Below are positions 47,335 through 55,993 of a DNA stretch of 64,000 nucleotides, one piece after another. The stretch lies in NCBI RefSeq assembly GCF_000241525.1, contig NZ_AHIL01000029.1, forward strand, positions 1-64,000. The letters run 5' to 3'. Both the position numbers and the translations under genes were made by a program. The first letter of the stretch is position 1; each line of letters starts with the position of its first letter. Source of the DNA: Comamonas testosteroni ATCC 11996. Its GTDB lineage: Bacteria; Pseudomonadota; Gammaproteobacteria; Burkholderiales; Burkholderiaceae_C. A model generated the notes under the pieces. That model saw nothing but the letters and a program-made list of their open reading frames with translations. It was not told where the DNA came from and made no database searches.

Positions 47335-49725
47335 TTATTCCACGCGCGTCACCGCCTGGGGCTTGAAGCCCAGGTCGGCTGCCTTGCCCTTGCGCCCACG
47401 ATTGCCGCGGGCATTGTTGAGGCTGCGGATCTCCAGCGTCTCGGTACGTGCCTTGCCGCCGCGCCCCACGCCATCCAGGCGAATGCTGCGCGTATAGGCG
47501 GCAGCGCCGGCGAGCTGGTCCTTGTCTTCCAGGCTGATCAGCATCAGGCCGCGCCCGCCCTTGGGCATGGCCTTGAGCTCGGCGATCTCGAAGGTCAGAA
47601 TGCGGCCGCCCACCGAGGCGCAGATCACATGGCTGGCGGGGTTGAGCAAACCGGCCCCCTGCTCGCCGCCTTCGACATATTCGGCACGCGCATTCATGGG
47701 CACGCCATGCACTACCGACGGTGCGCACAGGGTCTCGCCCTCGCCCAGCGTGACAAAGGCCTTGCCGGCCTTCTGGCGCGAAACCATATCGCCCACGCTC
47801 GCCGTGAAGCCGTAGGCACCCGAGCCCGAGAGCAGCAGCTGCGTGCTTTCGCTGCCGGCAAAGTAGTACAGCAGTTGCGTTCCGGCTTCGAGCTCGATCA
47901 GCGTCGTCACGGGCTGGCCGTCGCCGCGTCCACCCGGCAGGGCCGATACCGGCACCGAATAGACCCGGCCGTTGCTGCCAAAGGCCAGCAGCTGATCGAC
48001 CGTGCGGCACTCGAACGTGCCATAGAGACTATCGCCTGCCTTGAAGCTCAGCGTGGCAGCGTCCACACCGTGGCCTTGGCGCGTGCGCACCCAGCCCTTT
48101 TCGGAAATGATCACGGTCGTGGGCTCGTCCACCACCTTGACCTCGGCCACCACCTTTTTTTCCTCGTGGATCAGGGTGCGACGGGCATCGCCAAAGGTCT
48201 TGGCATCGGCCTCGATTTCCTTGCAGATCAGGCGGCGCATGGTCGCCTCGCTGCCCAGGATGTCTTCGAGCTTGCCCTGCTCGCTACGCAGCTCCTTGAG
48301 CTCCTGCTCGATCTTGATGGCCTCCAGGCGCGCCAATTGGCGCAGACGGATTTCAAGAATGTCCTCGGCCTGACGCTCGGAGAGATTGAAGGCATCGATC
48401 AGGGCCTGCTTGGGTTCATCGCTGGCGCGGATGATGGCAATGACCTTGTCGATATTGAGCAGCACGGCCTGACGGCCTTCGAGGATGTGGATGCGATCGA
48501 GCACCTTCTCCAGCCGATGCCGGCTGCGTCGCGTCACGGTCTGGAAGCGGAAGGCGATCCACTCCTCCAGCATCTGGCGCAGCGACTTCTGCACCGGGCG
48601 GCCATCGAGGCCGATGCTGGTCAGATTGATCGAGCTCGAAGACTCCAGGCTGGTGTGCGCCAGCAGCGCCGTGATCAGCTCCGATTGAGGAATCTTGCCG
48701 GTCTTGGGTTCGAACACGATGCGCACTGGCGCATCCTTGCTCGACTCGTCGCGCACGCAGTCCAGCACGGCCAGCATGCTGGCCTTGAGCTGGGTCTGCT
48801 CCTGGCTCAGCGCCTTCTTGCCGGTCTTGACCTTGGGGTTGGTGATGTCCTCGATCTCTTCGAGCACCTTCTGGGCCGACACACCAGGCGGCAGCTCGGT
48901 CACCACCAGCTGCCACTGGCCGCGTGCCAGCTCTTCGATCTTCCAGCGTGCGCGCACCTTGAGACTGCCGCGGCCCGTGCGGTAGGCGTCGGCAATATCG
49001 CTGCTCGATGAAATGATCTGGCCGCCGCCCGGATAGTCTGGGCCGGGAATCAGCGCCAGCAGCTCCTCCTCGGGCAGTTGCGGCTTCTTGATCAGGGCCA
49101 CGCAGGCCGCCGCCACCTCGGGCAGATTGTGGCTGGGGATTTCCGTTGCCAGCCCCACGGCAATGCCGCTGGCACCATTGAGCAGCGAGAACGGCAGACG
49201 GGCCGGCAGCTGCTTGGGCTCCTGGGTGCTGCCGTCGTAGTTGGGCACAAAGTCCACCGTGCCCATATCGATTTCATCGAGCAGCAGGCCGGTGATCTTG
49301 GACAGGCGCGCCTCGGTGTAACGCATGGCAGCTGCGCCGTCTCCGTCGCGGCTGCCGAAGTTGCCCTGTCCGTCGACCAGCGGGTAGCGCTGGTTGAAAT
49401 CCTGCGCCATGCGCACCAGTGCGTCATAGGCCGACTGGTCGCCATGCGGGTGAAAGCGGCCCAGCACGTCCCCGACGACGCGGGCGCTCTTGACCGGCTT
49501 GGCGGCCGTATTGCCGTTCGGGCCGCTATAGCTCAGCCCCATGCGCTCCATGGCATAGAGAATGCGGCGCTGCACGGGCTTCAAGCCATCGCTGACATCC
49601 GGCAGGGCACGGCCCTTGACCACCGATAAAGCGTATTCGAGATAGGCGCGCTGTGCGTATTGACCCAGGTCCAGTGCATCGCCAGCGGCTTGTTGAGACA
49701 AATCCAGTGTGGTTTGATCGCTCAT
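47335..49725 (-). CDS. parC: DNA topoisomerase IV subunit A
   Basis: ParC with ParE unlinks daughter chromosomes. The 796-aa protein has the breakage-reunion domain with [37 protein letters not shown] and the catalytic Tyr in [11 protein letters not shown] near residue 123. The C-terminal beta-pinwheel is shorter than in GyrA and lacks the GyrA box, which supports ParC over GyrA. The quinolone-determining positions carry Asp and Ser/Ala-type residues I cannot judge further. The ATG is at MSDQTTLD. Together with the transglycosylase and parE upstream it forms a minus-strand group. Confidence 0.95.
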   Translation of the reverse strand: MSDQTTLDLSQQAAGDALDLGQYAQRAYLEYALSVVKGRALPDVSDGLKPVQRRILYAMERMGLSYSGPNGNTAAKPVKSARVVGDVLGRFHPHGDQSAYDALVRMAQDFNQRYPLVDGQGNFGSRDGDGAAAMRYTEARLSKITGLLLDEIDMGTVDFVPNYDGSTQEPKQLPARLPFSLLNGASGIAVGLATEIPSHNLPEVAAACVALIKKPQLPEEELLALIPGPDYPGGGQIISSSSDIADAYRTGRGSLKVRARWKIEELARGQWQLVVTELPPGVSAQKVLEEIEDITNPKVKTGKKALSQEQTQLKASMLAVLDCVRDESSKDAPVRIVFEPKTGKIPQSELITALLAHTSLESSSSINLTSIGLDGRPVQKSLRQMLEEWIAFRFQTVTRRSRHRLEKVLDRIHILEGRQAVLLNIDKVIAIIRASDEPKQALIDAFNLSERQAEDILEIRLRQLARLEAIKIEQELKELRSEQGKLEDILGSEATMRRLICKEIEADAKTFGDARRTLIHEEKKVVAEVKVVDEPTTVIISEKGWVRTRQGHGVDAATLSFKAGDSLYGTFECRTVDQLLAFGSNGRVYSVPVSALPGGRGDGQPVTTLIELEAGTQLLYYFAGSESTQLLLSGSGAYGFTASVGDMVSRQKAGKAFVTLGEGETLCAPSVVHGVPMNARAEYVEGGEQGAGLLNPASHVICASVGGRILTFEIAELKAMPKGGRGLMLISLEDKDQLAGAAAYTRSIRLDGVGRGGKARTETLEIRSLNNARGNRGRKGKAADLGFKPQAVTRVE

Positions 49726-49765
49726 GAATTCTTTGTGATTTTCCAAATTGCGCCGATCCGGCGAC

Positions 49766-50632
49766 TCAAGGTATTTGCGCGTCCGCAGCCGCAGAGGCTG
49801 CGCCCGGCAGAGTCATGCGTATGCGGGAGCCGCTGCGGCCAGCCGAGCCGGCCGCAGCCAGCCGGCCACTCAGGGGCCTGGCTGCCTGCAGCTGTTCGTA
49901 AATGCCCGTGACGGCCTTGACGTAATTCATTGTTTCCTTGTAGGGCGGAATCGCCTTGCCGAATTTCTGCACCGCACCTTCGCCCGCGTTATAGGCGGCC
50001 AGCACCAGATCGAGCCGGCCCGGGAACAAGTCCATCAGATAGCTCAGATAGCGCGCGCCGGCAGGCACGTTCACGGCCGGGTCGGCCAGCTGCTGCTGCA
50101 TGCTGCGCTTCTTGCTGGCCGACACGCCAAAGCGCTCGGCCGTGGCCGGCATCAGCTGCATCAGACCGACAGCCCCCTTGGGCGAGACGGCCTGGGCATC
50201 GAAGCCGGACTCCACGGCGATCACGGCCTTGATCAGGTCGTAGTCCACGCCGGTCCTCTCGGCCGCCTTCTGCAGATGCGGCCTCACGCTCTTGTAGCGC
50301 GGCGAGACCTCGAAAAAGCTCTGCATACGGGTGCGGGCGTTGAGCCCCTCGGCCGCCGAGTCCTGCTTGAGCTGCAGGCCCGGCTGGCTGCTGTCGTAGA
50401 GCTCGCCCTTGAAGAACAGCTTGTAGCGCTCGTCCAGCGCCTCGGCCGCAAAGTGCGTGACGCCGAATTCGTCGACATAGGCCCAGAGATCGGCATGTGC
50501 CGCCGGCGCCATGGCCAGCCAGCCCGAGCCCGCCAGCAAGGCAGCCGCCACCGCACGTCGCAAACGCACAGACGCGAACCCGCCGCGCGCAGGCAGCTGG
50601 CTGGTTGAGACATCGAACATTGGCTTGTGCAT
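49766..50632 (-). CDS. Secreted lytic transglycosylase (SLT domain)
   Basis: The enzyme cleaves peptidoglycan strands to anhydro-muropeptides. The 288-aa protein has a signal peptide (cleavage after AHA near residue 48), a DUF4124-like start of the mature part ([15 protein letters not shown]), and a SLT domain with the catalytic Glu in [20 protein letters not shown] and the motifs [14 protein letters not shown] and [12 protein letters not shown] Gly/Ser/Ala-rich tail follows. It sits between parE and parC on the same strand, an unusual mix of topoisomerase and cell-wall genes that may coordinate chromosome separation with division only by co-transcription. Confidence 0.93.
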   Translation of the reverse strand: MHKPMFDVSTSQLPARGGFASVRLRRAVAAALLAGSGWLAMAPAAHADLWAYVDEFGVTHFAAEALDERYKLFFKGELYDSSQPGLQLKQDSAAEGLNARTRMQSFFEVSPRYKSVRPHLQKAAERTGVDYDLIKAVIAVESGFDAQAVSPKGAVGLMQLMPATAERFGVSASKKRSMQQQLADPAVNVPAGARYLSYLMDLFPGRLDLVLAAYNAGEGAVQKFGKAIPPYKETMNYVKAVTGIYEQLQAARPLSGRLAAAGSAGRSGSRIRMTLPGAASAAADAQIP

Positions 50633-50686
50633 GGCTGGCTCCATCGGCCGGTAGCGACCGCTAGTGCAGGCGTTGGCAACGCCCGC

Positions 50687-52657
50687 CTAGATATCGACCT
50701 CCACGGCATCGCCATGCAGCTCCATCAGCTCGCGGCGAGCGGCGGCTTCGCCTTTGCCCATGAGCTTGGTGACCACGGCTTCCGACTGTGCAAAGTCCAG
50801 ATTCATGAACTGCACCGGCAGCAGACGACGCGTATCGGGGTTCAGCGTGGTTTCCCACAGCTGTTCGGCATTCATCTCGCCCAGGCCCTTGAAGCGGCTG
50901 ACCTGGCATTTCTCACGCGGCACGCCGTCCTTGGCGCATTTTTCGATGATGGCATCGAGCTCGCCCGCATCCAGGGCATAGACCTTGATGGCCGGCTTCT
51001 TGCCGCGTGCAGGCACGTCCACACGGAACAGCGGCGGCAGCGCCACATGGATGTGACCGGCTTCGATGAGCTTGGGGAAATGCTTGAAGAACAGCGTCAG
51101 CAGCAGCACCTGGATGTGCGAGCCGTCCACGTCCGCATCCGAGAGAATGCAGATCTTGCCGTAGCGCAGGCCGGACAGGTCTGGCTCGTCATTGGGGCCA
51201 TGCGGGTCCACGCCGATCGCCACCGAGATATCGTGGATTTCGTTGTTGGCGAACAGCCGGTCGCGGTCCACCTCCCAGGTGTTGAGCACCTTGCCGCGCA
51301 GAGGCAGGATGGCCTGGGTTTCCTTGTCGCGGCCCATCTTGGCGCTGCCGCCGGCAGAGTCGCCCTCGACCAGAAACACCTCGTTGACGGCTATGTCCTT
51401 GCTCTCGCAATCGGTCAGCTTGCCGGGCAGCACGGCCACGCCGCTGCCCTTGCGCTTTTCCACCTTCTGGCCGGCCTTCTGGCGGGTCTGGGCGGCCTTG
51501 ATGGCGATCTCGGCCAGCTTCTTGCCCCAGTCCACATGCTCGTTGAGCCACAGCTCCAGCGCCGGGCGCACAAAGCCCGAGACCAGACGCACGGCATCGC
51601 GCGAGTTCAGGCGCTCCTTGATCTGGCCCTGGAACTGCGGGTCCAGCACCTTGGCATTGAGCACATAGCTGGCGCGCGCAAACACGTCGTCGGGCATGAG
51701 CTTGACGCCTTTGGGCAGCAGCGAGTGCATGTCGATGAAGGCCTTGACGGCCTGGAACAGGCCGTCGCGCAGGCCGCTGTCATGCGTGCCGCCAGCGGTG
51801 GTGGGAATCAGGTTGACATAGCTTTCGCGCAGCGGCGCACCGTCTTCGGTGAAGGCCACGCACCAGGCCGCGCCCTCGCCTTCGGCAAAGCTGTCGTTGT
51901 TCTTGTCGGCAAAGCCCTCGCCTTCGAACAGGGGGATGACGGGCTCGCCATGCAGGCTCTGCGCCAGATAGTCGCGCAGACCGCCCTTGAACTGCCAGCT
52001 CTGGGTGTCACGCGATTTTTCGTTGATCAGCGAAACGGCCACCCCGGGCATGAGCACGGCCTTGCTGCGCAGCAGATGCACCAGCTCGCCCATGGGCAGG
52101 GCCGAGGATTCGAAGTATTTGGCATCGGGCCAGGCACGTACCGTCGTGCCCTGCTTGCGCTCGCCAGCCTGCAAAGGGCGCACCTTCAGCGGCTCGATCA
52201 CATCGCCGCCCGAGAACACCAGCGTGGCCACCTGGCCGTCGCGGTGCACCTGCACCTCCAGACGCGTGGCCAGCGCGTTCGTCACCGACACGCCCACGCC
52301 ATGCAGACCGCCCGAGAAGCTGTAGGCGCCGCCATTGCCCTTGTCGAACTTGCCGCCCGCATGCAAACGCGTGAAGACCAGCTCCACCACGGGCGCCTTC
52401 TCCTCGGGGTGCAGGCCAAAGGGAATGCCGCGCCCGTCGTCCTCCACGCTGTAGGAGCCGTCGGCATGCATGGTGAACTTGATTTTCTTGCCGTAGCCGG
52501 CAAGCGCCTCGTCGGCAGCGTTGTCGATCACCTCCTGCAGGATGTGCAGGGGGTTGTCGGTGCGCGTATACATGCCGGGACGCTGTTTGACAGGCTCCAG
52601 ACCCTTGAGAACGCGGATCGAGCCTTCGGAATATTCGTTGGACGGTTTGACTGCCAT
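50687..52657 (-). CDS. parE: DNA topoisomerase IV subunit B
   Basis: ParE is the ATPase subunit of topoisomerase IV. The 656-aa protein has the GHKL ATP site (EVIDNAADEALAGY, DGRGIPFGLHP, GGLHGVGVSVTNAL) and the TOPRIM domain with EGDSAGGSAKMGRD, PLRGKVLNTW and SDADVDGSHI. The C-terminus MGKGEAAARRELMELHGD is typical. The ATG (MAVKPSNEYSEG) is followed by the family start; the open frame extends 16 residues upstream without similarity. A TACAAT box lies only about 8 nt before the ATG, so the transcript may start almost at the codon. Confidence 0.96.
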   Translation of the reverse strand: MAVKPSNEYSEGSIRVLKGLEPVKQRPGMYTRTDNPLHILQEVIDNAADEALAGYGKKIKFTMHADGSYSVEDDGRGIPFGLHPEEKAPVVELVFTRLHAGGKFDKGNGGAYSFSGGLHGVGVSVTNALATRLEVQVHRDGQVATLVFSGGDVIEPLKVRPLQAGERKQGTTVRAWPDAKYFESSALPMGELVHLLRSKAVLMPGVAVSLINEKSRDTQSWQFKGGLRDYLAQSLHGEPVIPLFEGEGFADKNNDSFAEGEGAAWCVAFTEDGAPLRESYVNLIPTTAGGTHDSGLRDGLFQAVKAFIDMHSLLPKGVKLMPDDVFARASYVLNAKVLDPQFQGQIKERLNSRDAVRLVSGFVRPALELWLNEHVDWGKKLAEIAIKAAQTRQKAGQKVEKRKGSGVAVLPGKLTDCESKDIAVNEVFLVEGDSAGGSAKMGRDKETQAILPLRGKVLNTWEVDRDRLFANNEIHDISVAIGVDPHGPNDEPDLSGLRYGKICILSDADVDGSHIQVLLLTLFFKHFPKLIEAGHIHVALPPLFRVDVPARGKKPAIKVYALDAGELDAIIEKCAKDGVPREKCQVSRFKGLGEMNAEQLWETTLNPDTRRLLPVQFMNLDFAQSEAVVTKLMGKGEAAARRELMELHGDAVEVDI

Positions 52658-53046
52658 GGGGGCGGATTGTAGTAGCCTCTCCAGATGAGAGCTGGATAAA
52701 TTCACAGTTGTTTACTCCCAATACTCTTGCACAAAGCCCGAACATCTGTCTTGGCAACGTGTTTTTACCGGATCTTTATCGCAGAGAAGACTATCAAAAA
52801 GATAGCTTTTACCTTATGTAATTCATATATTTAATATAGTTTTTTACCTAAATCATTTACAAATACTACGTAAGACGCTCACTTTTTTATTTTTCTGATT
52901 CGCTGTGCATCCAGGCAACCCAGCACTGCCATCGCATTCTGGCAGGCCGGACTGCCACGCATGTGACGAGCTGTGCAGGCGCAAAACAGCGGGTTTCGTT
53001 ACAGTGGTGTGCTGACCGCCCCCAAGCCTTTTTTCGCACACACGGC
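52658..53046. other. parE-MFS divergent intergenic region with an AT-rich block
   Basis: No gene is seen. From about 52760 to 52900 the base composition is much richer in A and T than anything nearby, including TATATTTAATATAG and a small hairpin CTATC-AAAAA-GATAG. This suggests strong promoters, a protein-binding platform such as for H-NS/MvaT-type proteins, or acquired sequence. The right third returns to normal composition before the MFS start. Confidence 0.5.
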
Positions 53047-54270
53047 ATGACTACAAAGACAACTCAAGCCCCCATGTCCATGGCGCAGATTCTTCTGTGC
53101 GGTGGCGCCATCGTCACGCTCTCCATGGGCATACGCCACGGCTTCGGCCTGTGGCTGCAGCCCATCACCCAGGAGATGGGCTGGACGCGCGAGAACTTTT
53201 CCCTGGCCATCGCCGTGCAGAACCTGTCCTGGGGCATCCTGGGCATCTTCGTCGGCATGCTGGCCGACCGCATCGGCGCCTTCAAGGTGCTGATCGGCGG
53301 CTCCGTCCTCTACGCCCTGGGTCTGGTCGGCATGGCGCTGTCTCCCACTTCCACGGTGTTTTTGCTGACCGCCGGCGTGCTGATCGGCGCGGCCCAGGCC
53401 GGCACTACCTATGCCGTGATCTACGGCGTGCTGGGCCGGCAGATTCCGGTGGCGCGGCGCAGCTGGGCCATGGGCGTGGCCGCAGCGGCAGGCTCGTTCG
53501 GCCAGTTCTTCATGGTGCCCGTGGAGGGCAAGCTGATCGCGCAGTTCGGCTGGTCCAATGCCTTGCTGATACTCGCGCTGTTCGCGCTGCTGATTGCCGC
53601 CCTGGCCTTTGGCCTGCGCGAGCCGGGCTTTGGCGGCAGCACGCCCATCAAGCGCGAGCAGACCGTGGGCCAGGCACTCAGGGAAGCCTGGACCTACCCC
53701 AGCTTTCTGCTGCTGATGGCGGGCTACTTTGTCTGCGGCTTTCAGGTCATGTTCATCGGCGTGCATATGCCCAGCTATCTGAAGGACTTCGGCATGGCGC
53801 CCCATGTGGCCAGCTATTCGCTGGCCCTGGTCGGCCTGTTCAATATCTTCGGCACCTATCTGGCCGGCAATCTGGGCCAGAAGCTGCCCAAGCGCTATCT
53901 GCTGTCGGGCATCTACGGCCTGCGCTCGGTGGCCACAGTGGCCTTTTTGCTGGCCCCGCTCTCGCCCTGGTCGGTCTATGCCTTCTGCGCCGCCATGGGC
54001 TTTCTGTGGTTGTCCACCGTGCCGCTGACCAATGCCACCATCGCCCAGATCTTCGGCGTGCAGCATCTGTCCATGCTGGGCGGCTTTGTCTTCTTCAGCC
54101 ACCAGATCGGCAGCTTCCTGGGCGTATGGCTGGGCGGCTATCTCTACGATATCAACGGCAACTACGACATGGTCTGGTACATCTCGATTGCCCTGGGCAT
54201 TTTTGCCGCCATCGTCAACCTGCCCGTGCGCGAGACAGCCATTGTGCGCAGCGCGCCCAGCGCAGCCTGA
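53047..54270 (+). CDS. Major facilitator superfamily transporter
   Basis: The 407-aa protein has twelve predicted membrane helices without large soluble domains. The N-terminal half has GIRHGFGLWLQPITQEMGW and MLADRIGAFKVLIGG, the A-motif region of MFS carriers; the C-terminal half contains YDINGNYDMVWYISIALG. It resembles the monocarboxylate/oxalate-formate antiporter-like branch. The substrate is unknown. The ATG at MTTKTTQAP gives the usual short N-terminus. A 43-codon gene follows after 16 nt. Confidence 0.92.
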   Translation: MTTKTTQAPMSMAQILLCGGAIVTLSMGIRHGFGLWLQPITQEMGWTRENFSLAIAVQNLSWGILGIFVGMLADRIGAFKVLIGGSVLYALGLVGMALSPTSTVFLLTAGVLIGAAQAGTTYAVIYGVLGRQIPVARRSWAMGVAAAAGSFGQFFMVPVEGKLIAQFGWSNALLILALFALLIAALAFGLREPGFGGSTPIKREQTVGQALREAWTYPSFLLLMAGYFVCGFQVMFIGVHMPSYLKDFGMAPHVASYSLALVGLFNIFGTYLAGNLGQKLPKRYLLSGIYGLRSVATVAFLLAPLSPWSVYAFCAAMGFLWLSTVPLTNATIAQIFGVQHLSMLGGFVFFSHQIGSFLGVWLGGYLYDINGNYDMVWYISIALGIFAAIVNLPVRETAIVRSAPSAA

Positions 54271-54286
54271 TACCGGAGACACCCCC

Positions 54287-54418
54287 ATGCCGCTCAAACT
54301 CTGGCAACGCATCTCCATCTGGTGTGCCGTGCTCGTGCTGCTGCTGGCGGTGTTTGCCCTGTATCTGCAACCGGAATTCATGCTCACACTGGCAGACCAG
54401 GTCTGGGCCTGCTTCTGA
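54287..54418 (+). CDS. 43-aa single-pass membrane protein downstream of the MFS gene
   Basis: The product MPLKLWQRISIWCAVLVLLL continues through a hydrophobic helix into a short polar end (LADQVWACF). An excellent GGAG box (CCGGAGAC) lies 7 nt before the ATG, 16 nt after the MFS stop. The good ribosome binding site, tight spacing and clean positive-inside start argue for a real small gene. It could be an auxiliary subunit of the transporter, but nothing shows this directly. Confidence 0.65.
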   Translation: MPLKLWQRISIWCAVLVLLLAVFALYLQPEFMLTLADQVWACF

Positions 54419-54460
54419 GCTCTTGGGCAACCGGCCCGGGCGGCATGGCCGGGAGAGAGC

Positions 54461-55273
54461 ATGGCCCGCATCATCATCACCGGAGCCTCGGACGGCATAG
54501 GCGCCGAAATGGCCCGCCAGCTGGCACAAACCCATGGCAGCCGGCTGCAGCTGACGCTGGCCGCGCGCAATGCCGGCAATCTGCAAGCCGTGGCAGAACA
54601 ATGCCGAGCCCTGGGGGCGCAAGTGCTGGAAGTTCCCACCGATGTGAGCGAAGAGGCCCAGTGCCGCGCACTGATCGACGCCGCCGTGCAGCAGTTTGGC
54701 GGGCTGGATGCCCTGATCAACAACGCCGGAGTCTCTGCCCATGCGCTGTTCGAGCAGGTCAGCGCACAAGACCTGGGCTGGTATGAGAGGTTGATGCGCA
54801 TCAACCTCTGGGGCAGCGTCTGGTGCACCCATGCGGCGCTGCCGCACCTCAAGGCCAGCCAGGGCTCCATCGTCGCCGTGTCTTCGCTGGCCGGTCTGAT
54901 CGGCGTGCCGGGCCGCACGGCCTATAGCGCCAGCAAGTTCGCCATGGCCGGCTTCTTCGAAGCCCTGCGCATCGAGCTCAAACCCGCCGGCGTGAGCGTA
55001 ACCACCGCCTACCCCGGCGTGGTGGACACGCGCATCCGCGTCCACGGCTACAACGCCAGAGGCGAGGCCGCAGGCGTCAGCGGCCTCAAGGAAGACGGCG
55101 CGATGACGGTGGCCGAATGCGCGCGTCTCATCCTCGACGGCCTGAAGCGCCGCCAGCGCGAAGTGGTGATGACAGGCAAGGGCAAGCTGGGCCGCTTCAT
55201 CAAGCTGATCGCCCCGGGCATGGTGGAAGACATGGCCCTGGCCGCCCTCAAGGACGATGTGAAGCCGCACTGA
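54461..55273 (+). CDS. Short-chain dehydrogenase/reductase
   Basis: The 270-aa protein is a classical SDR: NAD(P)-binding TGASDGIG at residues 7-14, NNAG near residue 87, catalytic Ser in VSSLAGL and the YSASK motif near residue 155. The C-terminal about 40 residues (GKLGRFIKLIAPGMVEDM) are hydrophobic and may touch the membrane, as in DltE/YqjQ-like members. The substrate is unknown. It follows the small membrane gene by 42 nt and may belong to the same transcript. Confidence 0.92.
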   Translation: MARIIITGASDGIGAEMARQLAQTHGSRLQLTLAARNAGNLQAVAEQCRALGAQVLEVPTDVSEEAQCRALIDAAVQQFGGLDALINNAGVSAHALFEQVSAQDLGWYERLMRINLWGSVWCTHAALPHLKASQGSIVAVSSLAGLIGVPGRTAYSASKFAMAGFFEALRIELKPAGVSVTTAYPGVVDTRIRVHGYNARGEAAGVSGLKEDGAMTVAECARLILDGLKRRQREVVMTGKGKLGRFIKLIAPGMVEDMALAALKDDVKPH

Positions 55274-55354
55274 GCCGGCGCGAGCTGCTGCCGACGCATC
55301 GACGCACAAGGCATGCAAGGATTTGGCTGCGGGCACTGCTATAGTTTTCGCAAG

Positions 55355-55957
55355 ATGACCAGCAACTCCCAGCCTCCCGCACCCGCCGCCATTCCTGCTA
55401 CGACCGCCAGCCACTGCGCGCCGGCGCCCTCTGCCTGGATTGCCCGCTTTGCCCATCTGGTACGCCCGCAGGGATCGGTGCTGGACCTGGCCTGCGGCAT
55501 GGGTCGCCATACCCGTTTCTTCTCGGCCTTGAACCACACCCTGACCAGCGTGGACAGGGCGCCGGAGGCGACCCGGTCCGTGGCGGATATCGCCGAGACG
55601 ATTACCGCCGACATCGAAAACAACGCCTGGCCGCTGACGGGCCGCAGCTTTGACGGCGTGGTCGTCACCAACTATCTGTGGCGTCCGCTGTGGCCGCAGA
55701 TTCTGGACAGCGTCAAGCCCGGCGGCGTGCTGCTCTACGAAACCTTCGCCCAGGGCAACGAGGCCTATGGCAAGCCCTCGCGCCCGGACTTCCTGCTCGC
55801 CCCCGGCGAGCTGCTGCAAGTCTGCGCCGGCTGGAGCATCGTCGCCTACGAGCACGGTCTGCTTGAGCAGCCCGCGCGCGTGGTGCAGCGCATTGCTGCC
55901 ATCCGGCCCGATGGCGCGGCCGCACCTGCCGCACCAGCAGCACTTGTGCAAGCCTGA
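55355..55957 (+). CDS. Class I SAM-dependent methyltransferase
   Basis: The 200-aa protein has motif I VLDLACGMGRHTRFF (near residue 38), a motif II acidic residue in LTSVDRAP and the post-motif KPGGVLLYETFAQGN, which marks a Rossmann methyltransferase of the TehB-like or methyltransf-25 type. The first about 25 residues are Ala/Pro-rich and probably disordered, as is the end. The substrate is unknown. The ATG has only a weak ribosome binding site. It is directly followed by the large uncharacterised gene. Confidence 0.88.
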   Translation: MTSNSQPPAPAAIPATTASHCAPAPSAWIARFAHLVRPQGSVLDLACGMGRHTRFFSALNHTLTSVDRAPEATRSVADIAETITADIENNAWPLTGRSFDGVVVTNYLWRPLWPQILDSVKPGGVLLYETFAQGNEAYGKPSRPDFLLAPGELLQVCAGWSIVAYEHGLLEQPARVVQRIAAIRPDGAAAPAAPAALVQA

Positions 55958-55993
55958 CGCCCCCTCTTGCCCACCCCGATCTGCCCGACTGCC

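Noticed and set aside
52999-54918. 639-codon frame opposite the MFS and SDR genes
   Set aside because: It covers two unrelated real genes on the plus strand and their gap, so it is a compositional artefact.
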